Positions 1 through 10,066 are shown, counted from the first letter of the stretch. The stretch: DNA of 64,000 nucleotides from Bacteroidales bacterium (GCA_024400305.1 JAKSMX010000007.1:1-64000); one strand, 5' to 3'. The notes: generated by a model from the sequence alone, not told the origin. Program-made: numbers and translations.

Positions 1-53
<53 letters not shown>

Positions 54-68
54 TTGACTTTGACGGTG

Positions 69-97
69 CAAAAATACACATTTTTTCAATGTGTCAA
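69..97 (-). promoter_or_regulatory. promoter for tRNA-Gly
   Basis: On the minus strand a TTGACA (97-92) is followed by TATTTTTG (76-69), which fits the Bacteroidetes -33 TTG / -7 TAnnTTTG pattern. The -7 box ends 15 bases before the tRNA 5' end. Confidence 0.7.
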
Positions 98-190
98 CGT
101 TTTTTTTGAAAAATTTTTTATCGTCTTAAAAATATCTGATATTCAATACAATACAACTCAAACACACACGACATTATGTCTTTGCAGCTG

Positions 191-2791
191 CTATTTCAGG
201 AGTTTTTTGATTTCATTCAACTTCATCAAGGCCTCGACAGGCGTCAAAGTGTCGATATTTGTATTCAAAATATCCTCTTTTATCTGCAACAAAAGCGGGT
301 CGTCGAGCTGGATGAAACTCAGCTGCATGTTGTCAACCTGCTTGCTTTCCTTGACGGCTTCATCGAGGTTGTCGTGAGAATGTGATTTTTCAAGCATCGA
401 GAGCAATACATCGGCGCGATCGATGACCTTGCGCGGCATTCCGGCCATGGCAGCGACGTGGATGCCGAAGCTGTGTGCGCTCCCGCCACGTTTCAGTTTC
501 CTCAAAAAAACGACTTTGTTGCCAATCTCCTTCACGCTGACATGATAGTTCCTGATTCGCGGGAATGAAGCCTCCATCTCATTAAGTTCATGATAATGGG
601 TGGCAAACAGCACTTTCGCCCGGAAATACTGGTGTTCGTGCAGATACTCCGTTATCGCCCACGCAATGCTGATTCCGTCGTAAGTGCTTGTACCGCGCCC
701 GATTTCGTCAAGAAGAATCAGACTCCGGTTCGACACATTATTCAATATGGACGCCGTCTCGTTCATCTCAACCATGAATGTCGATTCGCCGGACGAGATG
801 TTGTCGCTCGCCCCGACACGCGTGAAAATCTTGTCAATCAAGCCGATACGCGCCGAGGCCGCCGGCACGAACGAACCGATCTGAGCCATCAGGACAATCA
901 ACGCCGTCTGTCGCAGCAAAGCCGACTTGCCCGACATGTTCGGCCCGGTGATGATGATGATCTGCTGTTTCTCGCGGTCGAGATAAACGTCATTCGAGAT
1001 GTACTCCTCCCCCACCGGCATCAGTTGTTCGATGACAGGATGTCTTCCTTCCTTAATATCAAGCACATACGACTCATCGACTGTCGGCATCACGTAATTA
1101 TTGTTCAATGCGATGTAGCCGAAGCTCACCAAGCAGTCAATCTTTGCGACCAAAGCGGCATCAACCTGAATCGGCGCGACGAAATTATTGGTGGCGTTGA
1201 CAAGCTCCGCGTAAACCTGTTCCTCGATTGCCTGAATGCGTTCTTCCGCGCCGAGGATTTTCTGCTCGTACTCTTTCAGTTCCTCGGTGATGTAACGCTC
1301 CGCATTCGTCAGCGTCTGCTTGCGAATCCACTCGGGCGGCACCTTGTCCTTGTGCGTGTTTGTGACTTCAAGATAATAGCCGAAGACATTGTTATACCCG
1401 ACTTTAAGAGATGAGATGCCGGTCGCCTCCATCTCGCGACGCTGTATATTAATAAGGTATTCCTTTCCGGAACGCGAAAGATTCCGCAGGTCATCAAGTT
1501 CCGCATTCACACCGTCGGCGATGACATTGCCTTTTGAAACGACTGCCGGCGCATCGGCCTTTAATTCTTTCTCAATGCGACTGCATATCGACTCACACGG
1601 ATTCAGCTGCTCGGCGAATGCTTTTACGGAAGCGTTTCCGCTTGCGTTGCACAACTCACGAATCGCCTTAATCTGTTCGAGCGCACGTGCCACCTGCAAC
1701 AGTTCGCGCGGATTGATCCGGCCGAGTGACACCTTTGATATAAGTCGTTCAAGGTCGCCGACCTGCCGCATCGAATCCTGGAATTTTGAAATGACATCAC
1801 GGTTCTTGAAAAAATAATCCACGACCTCGTATCGCGCTTGGATCTGCTCCTTGTTTTTCAGAGGAAGCGAAATCCAGCGGCGCATCAGGCGCGATCCCAT
1901 CGGAGAAACGGTCTTGTCGATGACATCAATCAGCGTTTTCGCATTCGGGTTTGAAGTATTGAGAAGTTCGAGGTTGCGGATCGTGAACTTGTCGAGCCAC
2001 ACAAACTGACCTTGGTCAATTCGCGAAAGCGAGGTGATGTAATCTATCTTATCATGTTGAGTTTCATGAAGATAATGAATCGCGGCACCGGCGGCGACTA
2101 TCCCTTTAGGGAAGTCATCGACTCCAAAGCCCTTTAATGAAGTGGTGTTGAAATGCCGCAGAAGAATGTCGTTGGCGTAATCTTCGGTGAAGACCCAGTC
2201 GTCGAAGACAGTGAGGAAAAACTTGTCGCCGAAAGCCTCCACGAAATCACGGCGTTTGTCACGCTGGCAAAGCACCTCCGACGGATTCAGGCTCTGCATG
2301 AGTTTGTCAACATATTCTGTCGTCCCCTGTGTCAGGTAAAACTCGCCGGTCGAGACATCAAGAAATGCGACACCGGTCTCGTTTTTATCAATATGCACAG
2401 AAGCGAGGAAGTTGTTCTCCTTCTGGACCAGCACGTTGTCGTTGAAGGTCACACCCGGTGTCACAAGCTCCACGACACCACGTTTGACCAAGCCCTTGGC
2501 GGTCTTTGGGTCTTCAAGCTGCTCACATATAGCGACTTTCAGTCCGGCCCTGACGAGTTTCGGAAGATATGTGTCGAGCGCGTGATGCGGAAATCCCGCC
2601 ATTTCCGAACCCAAGGCGGCGCCGTTGGACCTGCGTGTCAGCACGATGCCGAGAATGCCCGCCGACTTGACAGCATCTTCACCGTATGTCTCATAAAAAT
2701 CGCCGACGCGGAAAAGCAGCATCGCTTCCGGATATTTCGCCTTGAAAGCGTAATATTGTTTCATCAAAGGTGTGTCGTTCGAACCAGCCAT
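191..2791 (-). CDS. mutS: DNA mismatch repair protein MutS
   Basis: MutS recognises base mismatches and small loops and starts methyl-independent mismatch repair with MutL. The 866-residue length is normal for the family. The N-terminal mismatch-binding loop carries GDFYET, so the Phe and Glu of the F-x-E mismatch motif are in place. The ATPase domain has Walker A GPNMSGKS near residue 614, Walker [15 protein letters not shown] near 692 and the FATHYHEL switch region. The start ATG at 2791 is followed by MAGSND and preceded by a TAnnTTTG promoter box on the same strand at 2857-2864. It is a single-gene unit diverging from the methylase gene at 2921. Confidence 0.97.
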   Translation of the reverse strand: MAGSNDTPLMKQYYAFKAKYPEAMLLFRVGDFYETYGEDAVKSAGILGIVLTRRSNGAALGSEMAGFPHHALDTYLPKLVRAGLKVAICEQLEDPKTAKGLVKRGVVELVTPGVTFNDNVLVQKENNFLASVHIDKNETGVAFLDVSTGEFYLTQGTTEYVDKLMQSLNPSEVLCQRDKRRDFVEAFGDKFFLTVFDDWVFTEDYANDILLRHFNTTSLKGFGVDDFPKGIVAAGAAIHYLHETQHDKIDYITSLSRIDQGQFVWLDKFTIRNLELLNTSNPNAKTLIDVIDKTVSPMGSRLMRRWISLPLKNKEQIQARYEVVDYFFKNRDVISKFQDSMRQVGDLERLISKVSLGRINPRELLQVARALEQIKAIRELCNASGNASVKAFAEQLNPCESICSRIEKELKADAPAVVSKGNVIADGVNAELDDLRNLSRSGKEYLINIQRREMEATGISSLKVGYNNVFGYYLEVTNTHKDKVPPEWIRKQTLTNAERYITEELKEYEQKILGAEERIQAIEEQVYAELVNATNNFVAPIQVDAALVAKIDCLVSFGYIALNNNYVMPTVDESYVLDIKEGRHPVIEQLMPVGEEYISNDVYLDREKQQIIIITGPNMSGKSALLRQTALIVLMAQIGSFVPAASARIGLIDKIFTRVGASDNISSGESTFMVEMNETASILNNVSNRSLILLDEIGRGTSTYDGISIAWAITEYLHEHQYFRAKVLFATHYHELNEMEASFPRIRNYHVSVKEIGNKVVFLRKLKRGGSAHSFGIHVAAMAGMPRKVIDRADVLLSMLEKSHSHDNLDEAVKESKQVDNMQLSFIQLDDPLLLQIKEDILNTNIDTLTPVEALMKLNEIKKLLK

Positions 2792-2856
2792 CAGAGTTGA
2801 AAATTTTTAAAGTTATAAAGTTTAAAATACAAAATCCTTATAAAAATAAAGTGTCG

Positions 2857-2864
2857 CAAAGGTA
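2857..2864 (-). promoter_or_regulatory. -7 box for mutS (TACCTTTG)
   Basis: TACCTTTG on the minus strand matches TAnnTTTG, about 65 bases upstream of the mutS start. It is back to back with the promoter for the plus-strand methylase gene. Confidence 0.6.
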
Positions 2865-2897
2865 AACATTTTTGGCGAGTTGACGTTAAAAAAAAAG

Positions 2898-2905
2898 TAA
2901 TTTTG
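2898..2905 (+). promoter_or_regulatory. -7 box for TrmH-family gene (TAATTTTG)
   Basis: TAATTTTG matches TAnnTTTG, with a TTGAC at 2880-2884 as possible -33 box. It lies only 15 bases before the ATG at 2921. An alternative TTG codon at 2903 overlaps this box and is therefore unlikely to be the start. Confidence 0.55.
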
Positions 2906-2920
2906 CACAAAATTTTAAAA

Positions 2921-3451
2921 ATGAGGAAACTTACAACGCAAGAGATGAATCGGTTGAATATAACTGATTATCATAATGTTAAAAAAATACCGGCAATCAT
3001 CGTCCTTGACAACGTTCGTTCGTTGAGCAATGTGGGGGCGTTTTTCAGGACGGCAGACGCATTCAGGATTGAAGCGATTTATCTTTGCGGCATCACCGCA
3101 TGTCCGCCGCACCGCGAGATTCACAAGACGGCGTTGGGGGCCGACGAAAGCGTCGATTGGAAATATTTCGAGACCACAGCACAGGCCTGCGAACATCTCA
3201 AATCTATGAATTACAGGATTTTCGCTGTAGAGCAAATTGAAAACAGCATCAAACTCGATGACTTTGAAGTGACTGAGAAATCGGCTTACATTTTCGGCAA
3301 CGAAGTGGATGGCGTTGACGACTCCGTGCTACCGTATTGCGAACAGGCCGTGGAAATCCCGCAGGAAGGCACGAAGCATTCTCTCAATGTGTCCGTTACC
3401 GGCGGAATCATCATGTATCATATTTTCAAAAACCTATGGAAAAAAATATAA
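2921..3451 (+). CDS. TrmH/SpoU family RNA 2'-O-ribose methyltransferase
   Basis: A 176-residue SPOUT-fold methylase that should transfer a methyl group from SAM to a ribose 2'-OH of tRNA or rRNA. Motif 1 is visible as NVRSLSNVGAFFRTADAF (asparagine and arginine conserved), the middle motif as FGNEVDGV, and motif 3 as HSLNVSVTGGI, which forms the knot and SAM pocket. There is no N-terminal substrate-binding extension, so this is the short TrmL/YibK-like class. The target nucleotide cannot be read from sequence. The start was taken at ATG 2921 (MRKLTTQEM) because the upstream TTG lies inside the promoter. Confidence 0.9.
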   Translation: MRKLTTQEMNRLNITDYHNVKKIPAIIVLDNVRSLSNVGAFFRTADAFRIEAIYLCGITACPPHREIHKTALGADESVDWKYFETTAQACEHLKSMNYRIFAVEQIENSIKLDDFEVTEKSAYIFGNEVDGVDDSVLPYCEQAVEIPQEGTKHSLNVSVTGGIIMYHIFKNLWKKI

Positions 3452-3482
3452 TAAATTTTCTTTCCTTTATGTAAAAAATGTG

Positions 3483-3490
3483 TATCTTTG
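3483..3490 (+). promoter_or_regulatory. -7 box for OmpA-family gene (TATCTTTG)
   Basis: TATCTTTG matches the Bacteroidetes -7 consensus, 45 bases before the ATG at 3535. Confidence 0.65.
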
Positions 3491-3534
3491 CGAGTTGTAT
3501 TTTTCAACTTAATTAAGTTAATAAATTGTTCTCT

Positions 3535-5514
3535 ATGAGTAAATTTACAATTAAAAGTATATTGATTATCACTGCATTAGCTTTTACTTCAGTTTCTTTG
3601 TCAGCACAAGAGACCAAGACGGGAACGTCTTCGGAAGAGGGTTTCAAGGGACACATTTACGTAACTGCGGATTTAGGTCTGGACGTCCTCACCGGTGATG
3701 TGAACAAGATAAAGCCGGGATTTGACTACCGTATCGGTGTGGGCTGGCAGTTCCTCAACTGGTTGAGTGTAAAAGGAAATTTCAGCAGCGGCCTTTTGCG
3801 CGGTGAATGCACTAAAGCAGACGGATTCAAGATCAAAGAGGGAAACTACATTGATGCCAACCTGAACGTTAATATCAGTCTCATTGACTTTTTCGCAGGG
3901 TACAGTCCAGATCGTTTCATATCAGTGACGCCGCACATCGGCATTGGATCATTCCAATACAGACTGAAGACTGACAACGCAGACGGCACGCGGACTAACA
4001 TCGGTATAAAGGAGAACCTCAACGACGACGCCGATTACATATATTATGGCCACGGTTACAGGGAAAGACGCAGCGTTCTCGAAGTGCCAATGGGCTTGGA
4101 ACTCGGTTTCAAGATCGCCCACAGATGGGATTTGTACCTCGACTATACGGCCACGTGGACAAACAGCGACTTTATTGACGCCTATGAGAGCGGCAGCAGC
4201 AACGACTGGATTTCGGCGTTTAACGTCGGCGCCAGACACAGAATCCTGAGGAACCCCGACCAACAGGCGGAGAAGCCTTATTGCAGCGGCTGGTTTGTCT
4301 CCCTCGAAGCAGGTCCGTTCTATGCACTGGGCGACGTGAGAAAAATCCCGTTGTTCGATGACACCAAATTCAACATCAATGTCGGCGGCGGTTACAAATG
4401 GGGAAGATGCTGGAAATTCTACGGGAAATTCGGATTTGCAACATACACCCAAGATGTAAGAAACAACGAAACAAACGAGGTAGTCTATATATGTGACGAA
4501 GGAAACCAGCTTAACACAGACATCAACATCGGTTTCGACATCATCAACGGAATAAAATACAAGCAGGACAGATTGGTGAGCCTTTACCTCCACGCAGGTG
4601 TCGGAATGCTTCACTACAAATCAAAAGGAACATATAAAAAGCACTTGAACGGCTTGCCGTACTATCCAGGGGAAGAAGTATATTATGGATACAATGAATA
4701 TGAAGATGACCTGTACCACAGATCCGGCAACGGAATAGCAGGCAGAAGGGTCGTGGCAGAGGTGCCGGTGGGACTGGAACTCAGCTTCAGACTTAACGAA
4801 CACTGGGATGTTTACGGAGACGCAACAGTCGCATTCTGTGACGGCGACCTCGTGAACGGCATTGTTTCCGGCACGTGGGAGGACTGGTATTTCACCACAA
4901 ACGTCGGCGCGCGATACAACTTCAGCAGACATTGTCCGGAACCTCCTGTCGAAGAAGAAAAACCGACTCCTCAAATCATCGAGCCTGAAGAACCGGAAGA
5001 ACCAGTTCAAAATGGCATCAGAACGGTCACAAGAAACGACGAGGTTGTCTTGAGATTCCATTGGAACGAGACGACACTCGACGTGCCTGAAAACAGAAAG
5101 ATCATCGCTGACTTCTTAGAGAGAGTTGGCAAGAGGACTATCACAAAGATCAAGATCATTGCATACGCATCACCTGAAGGTTCGGAGAAGCTGAACGACA
5201 ACCTCTCATTGAGACGTGCCTATGCAGCAAAGCAATTTATCGAGAACGAACTCAAGGGGAATGTCAAGAATGCAAAATTCGAAATGGAAGGCGGCGGCGC
5301 AGACTGGGCAGGATTTATGGAACTTCTCGAAAATTCCAACATAAAGAACAAAGAAGCCATAGCGGATATGCTCAACAAGGCAAATCCTGCAACAAGATAC
5401 ATTACATTGAAGAAACTTGCAGACAAGCAGCCTGAAATCAAGGATCTGTATCTCACATTGCGTAGAGCTTCTATCAAGGTGAAAATAAGCACCGTGGAAA
5501 TAATTGAAGAGTAA
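3535..5514 (+). CDS. OmpA-family outer membrane protein with duplicated beta-barrel region
   Basis: The 659-residue product starts with a signal peptide (MSKFTIKSILIITALAF..., cleavage near LSAQ). It then has two homologous beta-rich halves, about residues 25-235 and 250-445. Both contain an EVP-GLEL-F---HWD/RWD-Y-D signature and end in N-VGAR. A proline/glutamate-rich linker follows (EEEKPTPQIIEPEEPEEP), then an OmpA-like peptidoglycan-binding domain (about 495-655) with the typical IAYASPEGSEKLNDNLSLRRA. The protein should span the outer membrane and hold it to the cell wall. The start at 3535 was preferred over an in-frame TTG at 3526. A rho-independent terminator follows immediately. Confidence 0.88.
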   Translation: MSKFTIKSILIITALAFTSVSLSAQETKTGTSSEEGFKGHIYVTADLGLDVLTGDVNKIKPGFDYRIGVGWQFLNWLSVKGNFSSGLLRGECTKADGFKIKEGNYIDANLNVNISLIDFFAGYSPDRFISVTPHIGIGSFQYRLKTDNADGTRTNIGIKENLNDDADYIYYGHGYRERRSVLEVPMGLELGFKIAHRWDLYLDYTATWTNSDFIDAYESGSSNDWISAFNVGARHRILRNPDQQAEKPYCSGWFVSLEAGPFYALGDVRKIPLFDDTKFNINVGGGYKWGRCWKFYGKFGFATYTQDVRNNETNEVVYICDEGNQLNTDINIGFDIINGIKYKQDRLVSLYLHAGVGMLHYKSKGTYKKHLNGLPYYPGEEVYYGYNEYEDDLYHRSGNGIAGRRVVAEVPVGLELSFRLNEHWDVYGDATVAFCDGDLVNGIVSGTWEDWYFTTNVGARYNFSRHCPEPPVEEEKPTPQIIEPEEPEEPVQNGIRTVTRNDEVVLRFHWNETTLDVPENRKIIADFLERVGKRTITKIKIIAYASPEGSEKLNDNLSLRRAYAAKQFIENELKGNVKNAKFEMEGGGADWAGFMELLENSNIKNKEAIADMLNKANPATRYITLKKLADKQPEIKDLYLTLRRASIKVKISTVEIIEE

Positions 5515-5534
5515 CATCCTGATACTCACAGAAA

Positions 5535-5563
5535 AAACTCCCGAATTTCTTCGGGAGTTTTTT
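5535..5563 (+). terminator. rho-independent terminator after the OmpA-family gene
   Basis: AAACTCCCGAA-TTTC-TTCGGGAGTTT forms an 11-bp stem followed by a T run. Because the stem is flanked by A's on the left, it may also stop transcription arriving from the minus-strand kinase gene. Confidence 0.9.
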
Positions 5564-5585
5564 ATTCGTAAAAAAAACAATCAAG

Positions 5586-6224
5586 CTATAAAACCATCCT
5601 GTGGATTCCGATTTCGTATGGCTGATCTATGGCTTCAATAATCTTTTCGTAGTCTTTTTTATTGGCGACAAAGTCAATGTTGTTCGTGTCGAGAATCAAA
5701 ATCCTCATGTCGCTCTGCTGCCTTATGAAGTCAAAATATCCTTTCTGAAGATTTTCGAGATACGAGTCATCAATCTTCTGCTCGTAGTCGCGGCCGCGCT
5801 TCCTGATGTTATGCTGGAGATGATCCACGTCAAGATAAAGATACACCATCAGCTCCGGCTTCGGGATGTTTGAAAAAATGATGTTGAAAAATCTCGAAAA
5901 AAGCGAATATTCCTCAGGTTGGAGATTCTCGCGCGAGAAAATCAACGACTTGGCGACGTAATAATCAGAAATGATGAAATCGTGGAACAAATCAAGATTT
6001 CCGAGTTTGTCCTTAAGTTGCTGATAACGAAGGGCGAGGAATGTCATCTCAACCTGAAAGGCATATTTGTCGGGTTCATCGTAGAACTTTGCAAGAAACG
6101 GGTTCTTGTCGGGTTCATATTCCTCAAGAATCAATTTCCCGTTGTAATCACGGGAAATCATGTTTGAGAGCGTAGTCTTTCCAGCCCCCATCGTTCCCTC
6201 TATCGCAATGTAGTTATATTTCAT
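5586..6224 (-). CDS. deoxynucleoside kinase (dGK/dAK/dCK family)
   Basis: A 212-residue kinase that should phosphorylate salvaged deoxynucleosides to dNMPs with ATP. The P-loop is GTMGAGKTT (residues 10-18). It is followed by the LEEYEPDKNPFLAKFY segment, typical of the deoxyguanosine/deoxyadenosine kinase group, and by a LID region near RKRGRDYEQKID. The start codon overlaps the stop of folK by four bases (ATGA), so both are translated from one message. This folK-dNK pairing is common in Bacteroidetes. The exact base specificity cannot be read. Confidence 0.9.
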   Translation of the reverse strand: MKYNYIAIEGTMGAGKTTLSNMISRDYNGKLILEEYEPDKNPFLAKFYDEPDKYAFQVEMTFLALRYQQLKDKLGNLDLFHDFIISDYYVAKSLIFSRENLQPEEYSLFSRFFNIIFSNIPKPELMVYLYLDVDHLQHNIRKRGRDYEQKIDDSYLENLQKGYFDFIRQQSDMRILILDTNNIDFVANKKDYEKIIEAIDQPYEIGIHRMVL

Positions 6225-6721
6225 TTTTCATATTTTTTCACCAAACCTTCATCATTGCAAAGTTCAAGCAATCTTGCATTAGACATTTTCATTTTCGAAT
6301 TAATGAAATCCGGAGCGACATCACAAAGCGGCATCAATGTGAACCTGCGCAGGTGCAGTCGTGGATGCGGTGCTGTAACATATTCTGTATCAACAATTTT
6401 ATTTCCATAATAAAGAATATCAAGATCCATCGGACGGGAGACGTAGCCTTTATGCGGCGTTGTTCTGTCTCTACCCAGGTCTTTTTCAATATCCATAAGT
6501 TTCAACATCAAATCATCCGGCGGAAGCTCCGTTTCTATTTCAATCACCTGATTCAGAAACCATTGCTCGGCCTCAAACCCCCACGGCTCCGATTCGTAAA
6601 CCGCTGATTTTCCAATTATGCGGCCGCAAAACTCTCCGACCAAGGCGCACGCACGTTCAAGGAGACTTTCACGTTCCCCGATGTTGGAGCCAATCAGGAT
6701 GAATACTGTTTCTGAAGCCAT
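6221..6721 (-). CDS. folK: 2-amino-4-hydroxy-6-hydroxymethyldihydropteridine pyrophosphokinase (HPPK)
   Basis: HPPK transfers pyrophosphate from ATP to 6-hydroxymethyl-7,8-dihydropterin in folate synthesis. The 166-residue protein shows the family marks: FILIGSNIGERESLLERA at the N-terminus, YESEPWGF, FLNQVIEIET, LMDIEKDLGRDR, and the signature DLDILYYG followed by PHPRLHLRRFTLMPLCD. The start was placed at ATG 6721 (MASETVF), not at the longer upstream in-frame codon, because the promoter box at 6743-6750 would fall inside the longer version. It is first gene of a two-gene operon with the kinase. Confidence 0.94.
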   Translation of the reverse strand: MASETVFILIGSNIGERESLLERACALVGEFCGRIIGKSAVYESEPWGFEAEQWFLNQVIEIETELPPDDLMLKLMDIEKDLGRDRTTPHKGYVSRPMDLDILYYGNKIVDTEYVTAPHPRLHLRRFTLMPLCDVAPDFINSKMKMSNARLLELCNDEGLVKKYEK

Positions 6722-6742
6722 TATTTTTTCAAAAATAAAGTG

Positions 6743-6750
6743 CAAAGATA
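6743..6750 (-). promoter_or_regulatory. -7 box for folK operon (TATCTTTG)
   Basis: TATCTTTG on the minus strand, 21 bases upstream of the folK ATG and 13 bases from the divergent sppA box. Confidence 0.65.
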
Positions 6751-6763
6751 GAGAAAAAACCAG

Positions 6764-6771
6764 TATCTTTG
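6764..6771 (+). promoter_or_regulatory. -7 box for sppA (TATCTTTG)
   Basis: TATCTTTG on the plus strand, 22 bases before the sppA ATG. Together with the folK box it makes a compact divergent promoter. Confidence 0.65.
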
Positions 6772-6793
6772 GCAAATTTTTAAAAGATAAAAA

Positions 6794-8572
6794 ATGAAAC
6801 AGTTTTTCAAATTCATGTTTGCGTCATGCCTTGGTTCGGCATTGATGCTTGTGCTGGTTTACTTTATCATCATAGGAGCTGTAACTTCAATGATCAGCAG
6901 CTCAAAAGACACAGTCACCGTAACCCCGAAGTCGGTGCTGTACATGAACCTAAACTATCAGATTCCTGAAAGGACCAATGAAGATGAGCTGACCGCGGCG
7001 TTGTCGGGTCTGAACGCAAACTTCGAGCAAGCCGACATGTCGGGCATGAACGACATCCTCGCAAACATCGACGCGGCCGCGACCGACCCGAACATCGCAG
7101 GAATCTTCCTCGAACTCTCGGAAATCGGCACTTCGACAGCCAACATCGAAGAAATCAGAAACCATCTCATCAAGTTCCGCGAGTCAGGAAAATTCGTGAT
7201 CTCATACGCGGAGACGATGGCGCAGAGCGCATATTATCTCGCCACGGCGTCGGATGAGATCTACATCAACCCGCAAGGGTCGCTCGACATCCACGGCATG
7301 GCCGCCCAAGTAATGTTCTACAAAAACATGCTCGACAAACTCGACATCGAAATGCAGATCATCAGAGGGCCTAACAACAGATTCAAAAGTGCCGTTGAGC
7401 CTTACTTCCTTGACAAGATGAGCGACGCAAACCGCGAGCAATACGAAAAACTGCTCGGTTCGGTTTGGTATAAGATTGTCAGCGACATCAGCGAGACAAG
7501 AGGTGTGAATATTAAGAAAATCAATGAGTTGGCCGACAACTTGAGCCTCACTTTTGACGCGAAGGCGGCACTCGAAGAGAAATTCGTTGACGGGCTTCTT
7601 TACAGGGATCAGATCATTGCTATTATCAAAGACAAAGCCGGCATTGACGAGAAAAAAGACATCGAAATATTGCAGAACTCTCAATATGCCGAGGCGAGGG
7701 TGAAGCCGAAATCGATGCCGTCAAAGATCGCTGTCATCTACGCTTCGGGGCAGATTTTTGACGGCGAAGGCGACAACGACAAGATCGGCTCAGTCACGCT
7801 GTCGAAAGCCATCCGCGAGGCGCGTGAAGACGACAAGGTGAAGGCCATCGTGATGCGCGTCAACTCCCCGGGCGGAAGCGCACTCGCATCCGAGGTCATC
7901 AGGAGAGAGGTCGAACTCGCGAAATCAGCGAAGCCGTTCATCATCTCGATGGGCAACTACGCCGCATCGGGCGGCTACTGGATCTCGTGCGAAGGCGACC
8001 GCATCTTCACCGACGCCACGACGCTCACCGGCTCCATCGGCGTGTTCGGCACATTCCCCAACGCCCAAAAATTCCTCAACGACAAGATCGGACTCACCTT
8101 CGACGGCGTGAAAACCAACGAAAACGCCGACTTCGGAAGAATCAGCCAGCCACTGACACCATATCAGAAGTCAATGCTGCAGAAATACGTAGGCGAGACG
8201 TACAACGACTTCACCGCACTCGTGGCACGCACCCGCGGACTCCGCCAGTCGTACGTTGACTCAATCGGACAAGGACGCGTCTGGTCGGGTGTTGACGCTT
8301 TGGAACTCGGCCTCGTTGACGAGATCGGAGGCATCGACAAAGCCATCGAATATGCAGCAAAACAAGCTAATCTCACCGATTACTCATTCAAATATTACCC
8401 GGAACAACAAGATTTGATGCAACAACTCCTCAACGGGAACGTCCAGGAGCCATACACTAAATCATTGCTGCAAAAACGTTTGGGTAAAAACTATTCGTAC
8501 CTGCAAGCGATGGAAAATGTCGAAAGCCTTGACGGCATCCAGGCACTGATGCCATTCTCCGTGATGGAATAA
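6794..8572 (+). CDS. sppA: signal peptide peptidase SppA, long (67K) type
   Basis: A membrane-bound serine protease of family S49 that degrades cleaved signal peptides. The 592-residue length fits the long form with two tandem domains. A single N-terminal membrane segment lies at about residues 8-32. The N-terminal domain supplies the general-base lysine in RFKSAVEPY (Lys198). The C-terminal domain supplies the nucleophile in MGNYAASGGYW (Ser392), preceded by VNSPGGSALASE. It is monocistronic between its own promoter and a strong terminator. Confidence 0.94.
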   Translation: MKQFFKFMFASCLGSALMLVLVYFIIIGAVTSMISSSKDTVTVTPKSVLYMNLNYQIPERTNEDELTAALSGLNANFEQADMSGMNDILANIDAAATDPNIAGIFLELSEIGTSTANIEEIRNHLIKFRESGKFVISYAETMAQSAYYLATASDEIYINPQGSLDIHGMAAQVMFYKNMLDKLDIEMQIIRGPNNRFKSAVEPYFLDKMSDANREQYEKLLGSVWYKIVSDISETRGVNIKKINELADNLSLTFDAKAALEEKFVDGLLYRDQIIAIIKDKAGIDEKKDIEILQNSQYAEARVKPKSMPSKIAVIYASGQIFDGEGDNDKIGSVTLSKAIREAREDDKVKAIVMRVNSPGGSALASEVIRREVELAKSAKPFIISMGNYAASGGYWISCEGDRIFTDATTLTGSIGVFGTFPNAQKFLNDKIGLTFDGVKTNENADFGRISQPLTPYQKSMLQKYVGETYNDFTALVARTRGLRQSYVDSIGQGRVWSGVDALELGLVDEIGGIDKAIEYAAKQANLTDYSFKYYPEQQDLMQQLLNGNVQEPYTKSLLQKRLGKNYSYLQAMENVESLDGIQALMPFSVME

Positions 8573-8592
8573 ACCATTTTCACCAAAGCAAC

Positions 8593-8624
8593 AAAAAACC
8601 TCAATATAAAGTTGAGGTTTTTTC
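8593..8624 (+). terminator. rho-independent terminator after sppA
   Basis: AAAAACCTCAA-TATAAAG-TTGAGGTTTTTT: an 11-bp stem with a T run. It separates sppA from the pigment cluster. Confidence 0.9.
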
Positions 8625-8646
8625 GTTTGCCTATTTTATTTTTACT

Positions 8647-8654
8647 TATCTTTG
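8647..8654 (+). promoter_or_regulatory. -7 box for first unit of the aryl-polyene cluster (TATCTTTG)
   Basis: TATCTTTG 12 bases before the ATG at 8667. It lies directly after the sppA terminator and begins the acyltransferase-KS-ACP unit. Confidence 0.65.
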
Positions 8655-8666
8655 CAAATTATTTAT

Positions 8667-10055
8667 ATGAATATGGGGAAAAAGATTTTACATACAAAAC
8701 TTAAAAAAAGGATTTACTGGGCAATCATCAGTATAATCAGGTTTCTCCATAACGTATTGTATTACAGGAATATATATTTGGTCAACAAAGAAAACATCCC
8801 GCCTGTCCACACACCTTTATTAATAGTGTCGAATCATCAGAATGCGCTGAACGACCCGTTGGGAATACTTTTTTCGTTCAATGACAGAGTTGTGACCATT
8901 TTCACGCGCGGCGACATTTTCAAAAATCGTTTCGTGGGCAAGCTTCTGCGCTCGCTGTACCTGCTTCCAGCCTACCGGCTCAATGTTGACGGCGAAGAGA
9001 CCTTGAAATACAACAACATCATGTTCAAGGAAGCCGGTGGCAGACTGCTTGACGGCCATGCCGTGGCGATTTTCCCGGAAGGGATAAACCAGACAAAACG
9101 ATGGCTGGGAGACTTCTCATCAGCATACCTTAAAATGGCATTCGAGACGGCGGAACGCGACAATTTTGAAAAAGACATCGTAATCCTGCCGATGTGCAAT
9201 CATTACAACGATTATTTCGGGATGCGAACCGACATGCTCCTGAAATTCGGCAAGCCGATTTCGCTGAAACCATATTACGACCTTTACAAAGAAAAACCGA
9301 GGACAGCGCAACGCACCGTCAACCATATAGTGAGGCAGGAAGTCGAAGACCTCATGCTCAACATCACCGACCTTGACAACTACGAAGCAATTGATTATCT
9401 GAGAAATACATACGGAATAAAGTATGCGCAACGACTTTACATGAACCCGAATGTCCTGCCCGAGAAACTCGTTGCCGACAAGAAACTTGTAGCCGAACTC
9501 GACAGGCTCAAAACGGAGAAACCGAAGCTGTCTGAACAGATTTACGAAAAAGCACTTGAACTCAAGAACAAATTCATTTCATATAACATCAAAGAGGAAG
9601 ACCTCGACCGTCAGGACAGCAGATTCTCGTCGGTACTCATGGGATTCGCCTTCGTCCTGCTTCTGCCGATTTTCGTCATATCAATGATTCCGAACATACT
9701 TGTCTATTATTCGGTCGAGCCTATCGCACAGAGATTCAAGAGGAAAGGCGGGAAAGCGGCCATGTTCACCAGCGGGGTGCGCTTCGCCATGATGTCTCTT
9801 TATTCCTTGCCTTTGTTCTGGACGCTGTTTGTGGTTTTCGAATGGATTTACCTCGGATGGATCGTGGCGTTGTGCCATGCCGTCTTGCTTATCCCCTCGA
9901 CATTGTTCGGCCTGCATTATATAAAAGAATTCAAGACCTGGATGAAACAGACAAAATTCTTCATCACAAAAAAGAAGAATTACAATAAATTGAACGAACT
10001 TTTAAAACTGAGGAACGAATTGTTTCTTACGCTTGACAATAATCTGAAAATATAA
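8667..10055 (+). CDS. PlsC/GPAT-type membrane acyltransferase at the head of the pigment cluster
   Basis: A 462-residue protein with an N-terminal acyltransferase domain: NHQNALND (motif I, with five residues between His and Asp as in the GPAT-like branch common in Bacteroidetes) and FPEGINQTKRW (motif III). The C-terminal part has hydrophobic segments near residues 325-350 and 375-425, so it is anchored in the inner membrane. It should transfer an acyl chain to a glycerol-phosphate or similar acceptor. It ends 11 bases before the first ketosynthase gene and is probably co-transcribed with it, suggesting a role in attaching the polyene to a lipid; an ordinary phospholipid role is also possible. 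An ATG at 8673 is an alternative start. Confidence 0.82.
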   Translation: MNMGKKILHTKLKKRIYWAIISIIRFLHNVLYYRNIYLVNKENIPPVHTPLLIVSNHQNALNDPLGILFSFNDRVVTIFTRGDIFKNRFVGKLLRSLYLLPAYRLNVDGEETLKYNNIMFKEAGGRLLDGHAVAIFPEGINQTKRWLGDFSSAYLKMAFETAERDNFEKDIVILPMCNHYNDYFGMRTDMLLKFGKPISLKPYYDLYKEKPRTAQRTVNHIVRQEVEDLMLNITDLDNYEAIDYLRNTYGIKYAQRLYMNPNVLPEKLVADKKLVAELDRLKTEKPKLSEQIYEKALELKNKFISYNIKEEDLDRQDSRFSSVLMGFAFVLLLPIFVISMIPNILVYYSVEPIAQRFKRKGGKAAMFTSGVRFAMMSLYSLPLFWTLFVVFEWIYLGWIVALCHAVLLIPSTLFGLHYIKEFKTWMKQTKFFITKKKNYNKLNELLKLRNELFLTLDNNLKI

Positions 10056-10066
10056 ATATTTCATAT

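Noticed and set aside
590..1414. Long plus-strand open frame inside mutS
   Set aside because: It is the antisense of a clear MutS gene, has arginine-rich low-information sequence and no family match.
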